A stretch of 38,513 nucleotides of DNA from Gilliamella sp. N-G2 (GTDB taxonomy: Bacteria; Pseudomonadota; Gammaproteobacteria; Enterobacterales; Orbaceae): positions 1-38,513 of the forward strand of contig NZ_NAST01000024.1 in NCBI RefSeq assembly GCF_002142215.1, written 5' to 3'. Shown here piece by piece: positions 1-7,276 of this stretch. The number at the start of each line of letters is the position of its first letter. Within the stretch, counting starts at the first letter, position 1. The notes below the pieces were generated by a model. The model had not been told where the DNA came from, searched no databases, and saw only the letters and a program-made list of their open reading frames with translations. A program made the position numbers and the translations under genes.

Positions 1-105
1 ATATAATATATTATAAATCTTTTATTTCCCTCAAAAAATATAATCTGTTTATAAGATGAAAAGAATACAAATCTGAGAAAAAACAAAAAGAAAATTTATT
101 TTTTT

Positions 106-131
106 TAACAAATTTGTTATCCAATTTGTTA
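106..131. promoter_or_regulatory. 14-bp palindrome plus extra half-site upstream of sspA
   Basis: TAACAAATTTGTTA at 106-119 is a perfect 14-bp palindrome. A further direct copy of its right half, ATTTGTTA, follows at 124-131, and a -10-like TAGAAT overlaps at 130-135. This could be an operator over the sspA promoter. In such AT-rich DNA short palindromes also arise by chance, and no regulator is identified. Confidence 0.3.
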
Positions 132-183
132 GAATAGTCATTAATATAAACTTATTTTAACTTTTTGCATATTTGGAGTGACC

Positions 184-816
184 ATGGTTGTTGCTGTTAA
201 TAAACGTTCTGTAATGACATTATTTTGTGATACAACAGATATTTATGGCCATCAGATTCGTTTTGTGTTGGCAGAAAAAGGGGTAACAGCTGAAATCGAG
301 TTTGTTACGGCAGATAATCTACCTCAAGAATTATTGGATCTAAATCCATATGGTTCAATTCCGACACTAATTGATCGTGACCTTACCTTATATGAACCAC
401 ATATTGCATTAGAATATTTAGATGAACGTTTTCCTCATCCACCGCTAATGCCTGTTTACCCAATTGTAAGAGCGAATTCTCGATTAACCATGTATCGCAT
501 TAAGAAAGAATGGTATAGCGCTTACGAAACAATTTTAGCTAATCCGGACAGCGAAGCTGCCAAACAAGCGCGTAAAAATTTACTTGATGATCTAGTATCG
601 ATCTCCATAATGTTTAAAGAAAAAGATTACTTTATGAGTGATGATTTTACATTATGTGATTGTTATTTTGCTCCTCTGCTTTGGCGTTTACCTATGATTG
701 GTATTGAGTTGCCAAAAGTTGCCGAGAAAAATTATCTTGCTTATATGGCTCGCATTTTTGAACGACCAGCTTTTATAAGCTCTTTAACTGAAGATGAAAA
801 GAAAATTAGAGCGTAA
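184..816 (+). CDS. sspA: Stringent starvation protein A
   Basis: SspA is an RNA-polymerase-associated protein with a glutathione-transferase fold. In enteric bacteria it helps survival in starvation and acid and acts on H-NS levels and sigma-70 promoters. The 210-residue product aligns with E. coli SspA along its length: the NKRSVMTLF start, a thioredoxin-like N-domain, LNPYGSIPTL, and the conserved surface segment ERFPHPPLMP that holds the Pro-His-Pro patch needed for polymerase interaction. I chose ATG 184 because GGAG at 175-178 lies 5 bases upstream and the protein then begins like its homologues. An in-frame GTG at 178 overlaps that ribosome site and is unlikely. sspB follows after 51 bases, with a shared terminator behind it, so the two are probably co-transcribed. 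Confidence 0.96.
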   Translation: MVVAVNKRSVMTLFCDTTDIYGHQIRFVLAEKGVTAEIEFVTADNLPQELLDLNPYGSIPTLIDRDLTLYEPHIALEYLDERFPHPPLMPVYPIVRANSRLTMYRIKKEWYSAYETILANPDSEAAKQARKNLLDDLVSISIMFKEKDYFMSDDFTLCDCYFAPLLWRLPMIGIELPKVAEKNYLAYMARIFERPAFISSLTEDEKKIRA

Positions 817-867
817 TAGTTTGTTTTTTTATCTAACGACAGATTAGCAATTAAATAAGGTACCGTT

Positions 868-1278
868 ATGGAACTTGATAACATGACTCCTCGTCGTCCT
901 TATATCTTTAGGGCTTTTTATGACTGGATCTTAGATAACGAATTAACTCCGTATATTGTGGTTGATACTTCTGTATATGGCGTATTAGTACCGCAAGAGT
1001 TTATAAAAGATAATCAAATAGTACTTAATATTGCACCGCAATCGGTCGGGCAGTATTTTGCTAATAATGAACAAATCGAATTTAATGCTAGGTTTTCTGG
1101 TGTACCTCAACATATTGTTGTACCAATGGCAGCTGTTGAAGCTATTTATGCACGTGAAAATGGTGTTGGTATGGGATTTGAGGATGAGCCATATTATAAA
1201 GCTCTTAGAGAAGGAGTGAACCAACCTGCAGAAAATATTAAACCAAAACCAGCTAATCCTTTCCGAGTTGTCAAATAA
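868..1278 (+). CDS. sspB: ClpXP adaptor protein SspB
   Basis: SspB tethers ssrA-tagged and some other substrates to the ClpXP protease and speeds their degradation. The 136-residue product has the N-terminal substrate-binding domain (TPRRPY, then QIVLNIAPQSVG, FNARFSG and AIYARENG, about residues 7-100). A short linker follows, ending in the ClpX-binding tail FRVVK, which matches the E. coli tail. The acidic, flexible linker that makes E. coli SspB about 165 residues long is much shorter here, which would shorten the tether but keeps both functional ends. A ribosome site (AAGG) precedes the ATG. The gene is the second of the sspAB unit. Confidence 0.95.
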   Translation: MELDNMTPRRPYIFRAFYDWILDNELTPYIVVDTSVYGVLVPQEFIKDNQIVLNIAPQSVGQYFANNEQIEFNARFSGVPQHIVVPMAAVEAIYARENGVGMGFEDEPYYKALREGVNQPAENIKPKPANPFRVVK

Positions 1279-1301
1279 TTATTTGAATAATCAAAAATTT
1301 C

Positions 1302-1356
1302 ACTATCTTATTTATAATCTTAATATTATGGTCATAAATAGGATAGTCCTTTTTTG
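1302..1356 (+). terminator. Rho-independent terminator after sspAB
   Basis: The arms 1302-1315 and 1334-1347 form a 14-bp stem with a single G-U wobble around an 18-base loop. CC and six T follow at 1350-1355. It sits 23 bases after the sspB stop on the same strand. Confidence 0.8.
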
Positions 1357-1434
1357 TCTGTAATATCTATAATAGTAATAGCCAATATAAATCAAAGTAG
1401 GGGCAAAAATAATTGTTATTTTAAATTTTATAAT

Positions 1435-1449
1435 TGATAATGATTATTA
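1435..1449. promoter_or_regulatory. Fur-box-like operator upstream of the ABC pair
   Basis: TGATAATGATTATTA matches the 7-1-7 Fur consensus TGATAATnATTATCA at 13 of 14 defined positions. It ends 10 bases before the GGAG ribosome site of the following ABC gene, so it lies where a repressor would block transcription or early elongation. This suggests iron-dependent repression of the transporter pair. AT-rich background raises the chance of false matches, but position and gene type fit. Confidence 0.65.
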
Positions 1450-1473
1450 TTACCATAATGGAGTGTTTATTTT

Positions 1474-3339
1474 ATGAAAACGTGTAATAACAATCCTACT
1501 TCTCGCCTTTGGCAACTTGCTTTTCGATATAAAGTACTAATAATTTTATCTTGTTTACTTTCAATCTTAAGTGTTGCTACTGCTTTTGTTCCTTTTATTT
1601 CAGTATATTACATTGTTTATGAAATAATTATCAGTTTAGCCAACAACACTACATTAAATAATGAGCTTATTATCAATTATGGTTGGTTAGCTTTTGTTTC
1701 TGCGGCATCTTCAATATTTTTAAATTTTGTTGCACTTTGTCTTTCGCATATTGCTGCATTTAAAACGCTTTATCATTTAAAGTACAATTTTATTAGATAT
1801 TTATCATGTTTACCTCTCGGATTTTATACTAATCATTCAAGTGGCGAATTACGAAAAATTGTTGATGATGATATTGAAAAAATAGAGATTTTTATTGCAC
1901 ACCAGTTGCCTGATATGATTGGTTCATTTGCTACTCCAATTATTATTTTTATTATTTTAGCCATTTTCGATTGGCGTTTAGGTTTGGCAACATTAGTACC
2001 AATCATCTTAGCTTATATTGTTTTAAAAAGTGGTTATCGTCGTAAAGAAATTAAAAACAATATGCAAGAGTTTCAAACCCGATTAATTGATATGAGTAAT
2101 GCTTCAGTTGAATATATTCGTGGTATAACAGTGGTTAAAGCTTTTAATCAAACTTTCTTTTCTTTTAAACGATTTTATGAATCTATCAAAGCTTATCAAC
2201 AATATTGTCTTAAGTTTATAGATTGTTTTAAATATCATATGGCACTGTTTTTGCTCATATTAAATAATATCTATCTTTTTATTATTCCTGTAATGATTTT
2301 ATTATTAGGTACAACAGAAAATTATGCCAATTTTATTTTGTCATCTATTTTCTATTTAATTTTCTCCCTAGCTTTGCCGGCACCTTTTTTCAAACTTTTA
2401 TATGTATCACAAGGTTTTCAAAGGGCAGTTAAAAGTGTTGAAAATATGGATACTGTTCTCAATATAAAATCATTGACTGAACCGGAATCAGGCCTTGAGG
2501 TTAAAAAATATGATATTTGTTTTAATGATGTTACATTCTCTTATGATGAGAATAAGAGTAATGACTCTTTAGAGAGTAATGCCCTAAATCATATCTCTTT
2601 TACTGCCACGCAAGGAACAACAACAGCATTAGTAGGGCTTTCTGGTAGTGGCAAAAGTACCATTTCATTACTCATTCCGCGCTTTTTTGATCCTGGGGAA
2701 GGATCAATAACCATTGGTGATGTAGACATTAAGCAAATGAGTAGTGAATATTTATTATCATTAGTGAGTTTTGTGTTTCAAGATGTTTTTCTCTTTAAAC
2801 AAACAATTTTAGATAATATTAAAATCGGCAAACCAGATGCCGATCTAAACGAAGTTATTGCCGCATCTAAAGCTGCTCAGTGTCATGATTTTATTGAGAA
2901 ATTACCTGATGGCTATCAATCTGTAATAGGCTCTAAGGGGGTGCATCTTTCTGGCGGAGAAATGCAACGATTAGCAATTGCTCGAGCATTACTAAAAAAC
3001 TCACCTATACTGATTCTTGATGAAGCTACATCTTTTGCTGATCCTGAAAATGAATACAAAATTCAACTTGCTTTAAAAGTATTAATGGAAGGTAAAACCG
3101 TTATTATGATTGCCCATCGCCTATCAACAATAAAAGATGCCGATCAAATTGTGGTATTAGATAAAGGAAGTATTGTTGAAAAAGGAACCCACCAGCAACT
3201 TATTGATAAACAAAATACCTATTACAAAATGTGGCAATATTACAAGCAAACATTAGATTGGCAAATGGATCAACCAAATTCTGCTAATAATTGTCATTCA
3301 GATCACTCTTGTCATAATGATGAGGTAGCACATGTTTAA
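1474..3339 (+). CDS. ABC transporter, fused permease/ATPase subunit 1 (iron/metallophore type)
   Basis: This is a type IV (exporter-fold) ABC half-transporter of 621 residues. A six-helix membrane domain (about 1-320) is followed by an ATPase domain with Walker A GLSGSGKST (near 388-396), signature LSGGEMQR (near 491), Walker B LILDEAT (near 512) and H-loop AHRLST (near 546). After Walker B the sequence reads SFADPENE instead of the usual SALD. As I recall, that form is common in YbtPQ/IrtAB-type siderophore importers built on an exporter fold. The last 25 residues are rich in His and Cys (CHSDHSCHND), a possible metal-binding tail. The next gene overlaps by 8 bases and encodes the partner. 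The upstream Fur-like box supports an iron-related role. The substrate, and even the transport direction, cannot be read from sequence. Confidence 0.85.
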   Translation: MKTCNNNPTSRLWQLAFRYKVLIILSCLLSILSVATAFVPFISVYYIVYEIIISLANNTTLNNELIINYGWLAFVSAASSIFLNFVALCLSHIAAFKTLYHLKYNFIRYLSCLPLGFYTNHSSGELRKIVDDDIEKIEIFIAHQLPDMIGSFATPIIIFIILAIFDWRLGLATLVPIILAYIVLKSGYRRKEIKNNMQEFQTRLIDMSNASVEYIRGITVVKAFNQTFFSFKRFYESIKAYQQYCLKFIDCFKYHMALFLLILNNIYLFIIPVMILLLGTTENYANFILSSIFYLIFSLALPAPFFKLLYVSQGFQRAVKSVENMDTVLNIKSLTEPESGLEVKKYDICFNDVTFSYDENKSNDSLESNALNHISFTATQGTTTALVGLSGSGKSTISLLIPRFFDPGEGSITIGDVDIKQMSSEYLLSLVSFVFQDVFLFKQTILDNIKIGKPDADLNEVIAASKAAQCHDFIEKLPDGYQSVIGSKGVHLSGGEMQRLAIARALLKNSPILILDEATSFADPENEYKIQLALKVLMEGKTVIMIAHRLSTIKDADQIVVLDKGSIVEKGTHQQLIDKQNTYYKMWQYYKQTLDWQMDQPNSANNCHSDHSCHNDEVAHV

Positions 3340-5062
3340 AAAAATATTGATGTTGTCCGATATAGAAAGTAAAAATCTTAATCAAGCGATTATTGCTTGT
3401 ACATTGTCCAATTTAACATTAATGCTGCCTTTCATAATTTTATTACAGGTAATTATGTTGTTAATTGAGCCTTTAACTAACCAAATACCAGTGAATGTTT
3501 ATTATCTTTGGATAATGGCAGGCTTCGGTGTGTTATCTGCGATTTTGTTTTTAGTATGTTATAAAAAAGAATATAAAAAGACTTACGCTAATGCTTTTAG
3601 TCAAGCAGCCAATACTCGAATTGCGGTCGCTGAAAAACTTCGCAAATTACCTCTGAGCTTTTTTAATCGAAAAGATCTTTCTGAACTTACCGCAAACATT
3701 ATGGGCGATTGTGCGGTTATTGAAAATATGCTTAGCCATGTTATACCGCAATTAATAGGATATTCTGTTAGTAGTCTAATAACTTGTTGTTTATTAGCAT
3801 TCTATGATTGGCGGATGGCTGCAGCAATTTTTTGTACTTTGCCCATAGCTATTATTATTGTTGTTGCTGGTAAAAGACTCGAACAAAAATTGGGTGAAAA
3901 ACATGTTCAAGCTAAATTAGCTGTTTCCGATGAGGTTCAAGAATATCTTGATGGTATAAAAATCATAAAAGGTTTTGGATTAAGTGGTAAAAAATTCAAT
4001 CGTTTAGATAAAGCACTGAAAAATATGATGTGGGCATCGATTAAGTTTGAAGGAATAGGTGGAATTATTGTTACTTTGTCTACTATGACATTGCAAGTGG
4101 GTTTAGGTATTGTTGTTTTACTCGGGGTAACCTTAATGGTTTCTGGAAGTTTGGATCCAATTACTTTTATTGCTTTTGTGATTATTAGTTCGCGAATTTA
4201 TAGTCCATTAATTTCAGTTTTAACATTATTACCTGAACTGTTCTATATGCTGGTTTCTATCGATAGAATGAAGAGTCTGCAAAATGAACCTATTATGGAA
4301 GGTAGAGATGATGTGACTTTTACTAACTATAATATCAATATTGATCAGATTAATTTTTCCTATAATCAGACAAGTGTTATTAATAATGTAAGTTGCGCTA
4401 TACCTGAAGGAAAAATGACAGCACTAGTTGGGCCATCTGGTAGTGGTAAAAGTACCTTATTACAGTTGATTGCTCGTTTCTGGGATGTAAATTCAGGAAA
4501 AATCACTATAGATAATCAAGATATTAAGCAAATAGATCCGGAAACATTAATGCATTCAATGGCTTTTGTTTTTCAGAAGGTGGTATTGTTTGATGATACT
4601 ATTATGAATAATATTCGAATTGGTAGGCATAATGCTACTGATGAAGAGGTAAAACATGTGGCTAAAATCGCTAGATGTGATGAGCTAGTAGCTCGATTAC
4701 CAGATGGTTGGAATACATTAATTGGTGAAAACGGTAGTAAACTTTCTGGCGGTGAACGGCAACGTATCTCAATTGCGAGAGCATTATTAAAAAATGCACC
4801 TATTATTTTGCTTGATGAAGCTACCGCTTCTTTGGATCCTGAAAATGAAGTTTATATTCAAGAAGCCATTGCTAATCTAGTAAAAGATAGAACTGTCATT
4901 GTTATAGCTCATCGCTTAAAAACTATCGTTGGTGCTGATAATATTATTGTCTTAGATCAAGGTTCAATTGTAGAACAAGGCAATTATCAGCAATTAATGG
5001 ATAAAAATGGCTTATTTACTAAGCTTTATAGCCTACAAAAACAGACATTGTCTATTAATTAA
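3332..5062 (+). CDS. ABC transporter, fused permease/ATPase subunit 2 (iron/metallophore type)
   Basis: Partner half-transporter of 576 residues. The six-helix membrane domain covers about 1-310. The ATPase domain has Walker A GPSGSGKST (near 367), signature LSGGERQR (near 470), Walker B IILLDEATASLDPE (near 490) and H-loop AHRLKT (near 524). All catalytic motifs are intact in both subunits, so both nucleotide sites of a heterodimer could be active. Its ATG lies inside the end of the previous gene (ATGTTTAA overlap, 3332-3339), with a GAGG ribosome site in that gene's last codons, which implies translational coupling and near 1:1 synthesis. It lacks the His/Cys-rich tail of subunit 1. A YbtQ/IrtB-like importer role is inferred from the Fur-like box and family resemblance; a drug or peptide exporter remains possible. 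Confidence 0.84.
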   Translation: MFKKILMLSDIESKNLNQAIIACTLSNLTLMLPFIILLQVIMLLIEPLTNQIPVNVYYLWIMAGFGVLSAILFLVCYKKEYKKTYANAFSQAANTRIAVAEKLRKLPLSFFNRKDLSELTANIMGDCAVIENMLSHVIPQLIGYSVSSLITCCLLAFYDWRMAAAIFCTLPIAIIIVVAGKRLEQKLGEKHVQAKLAVSDEVQEYLDGIKIIKGFGLSGKKFNRLDKALKNMMWASIKFEGIGGIIVTLSTMTLQVGLGIVVLLGVTLMVSGSLDPITFIAFVIISSRIYSPLISVLTLLPELFYMLVSIDRMKSLQNEPIMEGRDDVTFTNYNINIDQINFSYNQTSVINNVSCAIPEGKMTALVGPSGSGKSTLLQLIARFWDVNSGKITIDNQDIKQIDPETLMHSMAFVFQKVVLFDDTIMNNIRIGRHNATDEEVKHVAKIARCDELVARLPDGWNTLIGENGSKLSGGERQRISIARALLKNAPIILLDEATASLDPENEVYIQEAIANLVKDRTVIVIAHRLKTIVGADNIIVLDQGSIVEQGNYQQLMDKNGLFTKLYSLQKQTLSIN

Positions 5063-5129
5063 TGATTGGCTATATTTCTGAAAATAATCAGTATATCATA
5101 TAACAAAATAACTGATAAAAAACAGACAA

Positions 5130-6047
5130 ATGAGTAACGAAATTGAATTAAAGTTTCAAATCAATCAAAGTGATATAGAGCAGTTACAAAATTACTTAAA
5201 TCAATGGGTATGTTGTGATGAAGCCGAGTTTTCATCGCAACAACATTTGGTTAGTCAATTAAATTTGATTAATACTTATTACGATACTGAAGATCATTTT
5301 TTACGACTTAATGGTTGTGGTCTTCGAATTCGAACTACAGAAACTGAGCAAAGTAAGTGTTTTGAAATTACCTTAAAATCAAAAGGTAATTCTATAGGTG
5401 GGTTACATGAACGCATTGAAATTAATCAACCTTTACCTAATGATAAGCTCGATTTAAGTGTCCTACCGAAAGAGGCATTACCTAATGGATTAACGCAGTT
5501 AAGGCCTCTTTTTACCACCAATTTTAAACGGCAAACTTGGCTGATTTCATTTGCCAATAGCGAAATTGAAGTTGCTTTAGATTTGGGGCAAATTACCTCA
5601 AATGGTCAATCTATGCCAATACAAGAGGTAGAGTTAGAAATCAAACAAGGCAATAAACAAGATTTGCTCAACTTTGCGATTGAATTAAGTCGTTTTAACT
5701 TACATCTATTTTCTCAAAGTAAAGCTTCTCGGGGCTATCGTTTATTAGATAACTTAACCTTAACTCCTACTGTTCTTTCCTCACAAATTGAGCAAGATTT
5801 AGCCGATCTACTAAACTTTTGGCAACAAAATGAAGAATATGCTTTAGCAAATAATGATTTAATTTTTTATAAACAGCTACTTATTCAAATAAACGAGAAA
5901 CTTATTAACAAAAATCTGCAAATTGAGCCTGATTTTAAACAGTGGCAAATGGCGATACCATTTATTGACTCGATTGAACAGTTTGCTTATTGCGAGGTGA
6001 ATACCAAGTTCAAGTTGATGTTAATGTTTGAAATAAATAAAAAATAG
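5130..6047 (+). CDS. ygiF: CYTH-domain inorganic triphosphatase, YgiF-like, with shortened C-terminal half
   Basis: The N-terminal ~200 residues are a CYTH (triphosphate tunnel) domain. It has the defining ExExK signature at E4-E6-K8, then YYDTEDHFL, LRIRTTE and ELEIKQG strands of acidic and basic residues that bind triphosphate and metal. E. coli YgiF, an inorganic triphosphatase, has 433 residues with a C-terminal CHAD helical domain. This protein stops at 305, so only part of a CHAD-like region (about 205-305) can be present. In E. coli ygiF lies directly before glnE, and glnE is the next recognisable gene here, which supports orthology. No strong ribosome site is visible before the ATG. 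The shortened end may be a natural deletion or decay of CHAD. Confidence 0.8.
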   Translation: MSNEIELKFQINQSDIEQLQNYLNQWVCCDEAEFSSQQHLVSQLNLINTYYDTEDHFLRLNGCGLRIRTTETEQSKCFEITLKSKGNSIGGLHERIEINQPLPNDKLDLSVLPKEALPNGLTQLRPLFTTNFKRQTWLISFANSEIEVALDLGQITSNGQSMPIQEVELEIKQGNKQDLLNFAIELSRFNLHLFSQSKASRGYRLLDNLTLTPTVLSSQIEQDLADLLNFWQQNEEYALANNDLIFYKQLLIQINEKLINKNLQIEPDFKQWQMAIPFIDSIEQFAYCEVNTKFKLMLMFEINKK

Positions 6048-6061
6048 GTATACGAATTAAA

Positions 6062-7018
6062 ATGAAAACAACCCTCTTCAAATTACCACTATTATTAGTA
6101 ATATTTTATTGGTTACTATATAGTATTTTTAGCGTTATTTATCTTATTGGATTTGATAACGATTTTATATTGTCAGATAGTACGACTCATCAGATTGGCT
6201 TGAAAATTGTTAAGCAAGTTTTAATCAATTTTTTACTTCAAATACCTAGTTCAGTAATTCTTTTTATTATTTCCACAATAACATTTAATCAGTATTCCAT
6301 TACCATAATTAATCAGAAAAACATTATTAATACCTTTTTAATTGCCATATTTATGGTATTAAGCGATATGGTTTTTCGCTGGAGTTTCTACTCTTATAGT
6401 TATGATTGGATTGTGTCTAAACTAAGATTTTTAAATATTAATTATGACTATAATTTTTCTCAAGATATATTTCATCTAATTGAGTATCTCATTATCTATT
6501 TTTTTATAACACTTTGTACTTATCTTAGTATTAGGTTATTCAAAAAAAATTATATCTGTAACGAAATGATATTAACCCAAACAGAAAGTCAGAAGTTACA
6601 TATGGGGTTATTCATCTGTTTTTATAACTGTTACTTTATAACCATGTCATATTTGTTGATTTTCAATGGTATGTATTATAGTTTAAGTAACCTGATTTCC
6701 TCTATAGTTTTATTGGCTATATTTTTATCAATAGTAAATATAATTGGTTATTTCTTGCTAAGAAAATGCTTTACAGCGGTAACAGAAATTTTGGTCATAA
6801 AAAAGGTAATTTTTAGTTCGCTTATTACCTTTATATTAAACTGCCTTTTATTAGTACTTATTCTATACATCTACAACTATATCTATAATCTCCTACCATA
6901 CGATTTTATCTCTAGTACTTTTGGATGGTTCTACTTATGGGTGTTTTTAATTACTTTGTTGATTTCAAGTTGTCTATTGGTAAGAAAGATGACAAAACTG
7001 TTTTTTGATAAACATTAA
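6062..7018 (+). CDS. Unrecognised polytopic membrane protein
   Basis: I do not recognise this 318-residue protein. It is extremely hydrophobic, with about eight predicted membrane spans: near residues 8-30, 48-70, 90-110, 135-160, 180-205, 210-235, 245-270 and 285-308. Short loops rich in Tyr, Asn and Lys join them. I see no ATPase, protease, glycosyltransferase or transporter signature. It starts 14 bases after the ygiF-like gene and reads the same way, so the two are probably co-transcribed. It sits between ygiF and glnE, which are neighbours in E. coli, so it is an insertion relative to that order. Composition is even more AT-rich than its neighbours, typical of a fast-evolving lineage-specific membrane protein. 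Confidence 0.65.
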   Translation: MKTTLFKLPLLLVIFYWLLYSIFSVIYLIGFDNDFILSDSTTHQIGLKIVKQVLINFLLQIPSSVILFIISTITFNQYSITIINQKNIINTFLIAIFMVLSDMVFRWSFYSYSYDWIVSKLRFLNINYDYNFSQDIFHLIEYLIIYFFITLCTYLSIRLFKKNYICNEMILTQTESQKLHMGLFICFYNCYFITMSYLLIFNGMYYSLSNLISSIVLLAIFLSIVNIIGYFLLRKCFTAVTEILVIKKVIFSSLITFILNCLLLVLILYIYNYIYNLLPYDFISSTFGWFYLWVFLITLLISSCLLVRKMTKLFFDKH

Positions 7019-7044
7019 CCCGCTATTCGAATCAAAGAATATAA

Positions 7045-7082
7045 CATTGTTATTGGCCGTTACGTTATAACCAATAACAATG
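7045..7082. repeat. 12-bp perfect inverted repeat between the membrane-protein gene and glnE
   Basis: CATTGTTATTGG at 7045-7056 and CCAATAACAATG at 7071-7082 are exact reverse complements around a 14-base spacer. No T-run follows on either strand, so it is not a classical terminator. It could be an RNA hairpin, a processing site or a protein-binding site. Confidence 0.5.
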
Positions 7083-7146
7083 ATAAGGTAAACAAGCAAT
7101 ATAAGACCTAACGATAGTCAGCTGCTATAGTTTTATCGGTAAATAG

Positions 7147-7180
7147 ATTGCGAAAAAATATCAATACTGTTTTTCGCGAT
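7147..7180 (+). terminator. Possible terminator or hairpin before glnE
   Basis: GCGAAAAA (7150-7157) pairs with TTTTTCGC (7170-7177). The stem extends to 11 bp with one G-U pair around a 12-base loop. TTGTTTAATA follows, which is only weakly T-rich. It may end the ygiF-side transcript before the glnE promoter. Confidence 0.35.
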
Positions 7181-7276
7181 TTGTTTAATAAAAAGATAGG
7201 TGAACTTAAAAAGTCATTTATAATATTTAAATAGGTGATTTTATCAATATATAAATATTTTAAGTGAGTGCTTATT

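Noticed and set aside
5130-7018. One frameshifted gene made of the ygiF-like and membrane-protein frames
   Set aside because: The second protein is all membrane helices and nothing like a CHAD domain, and it has its own start 14 bases after the first stop.
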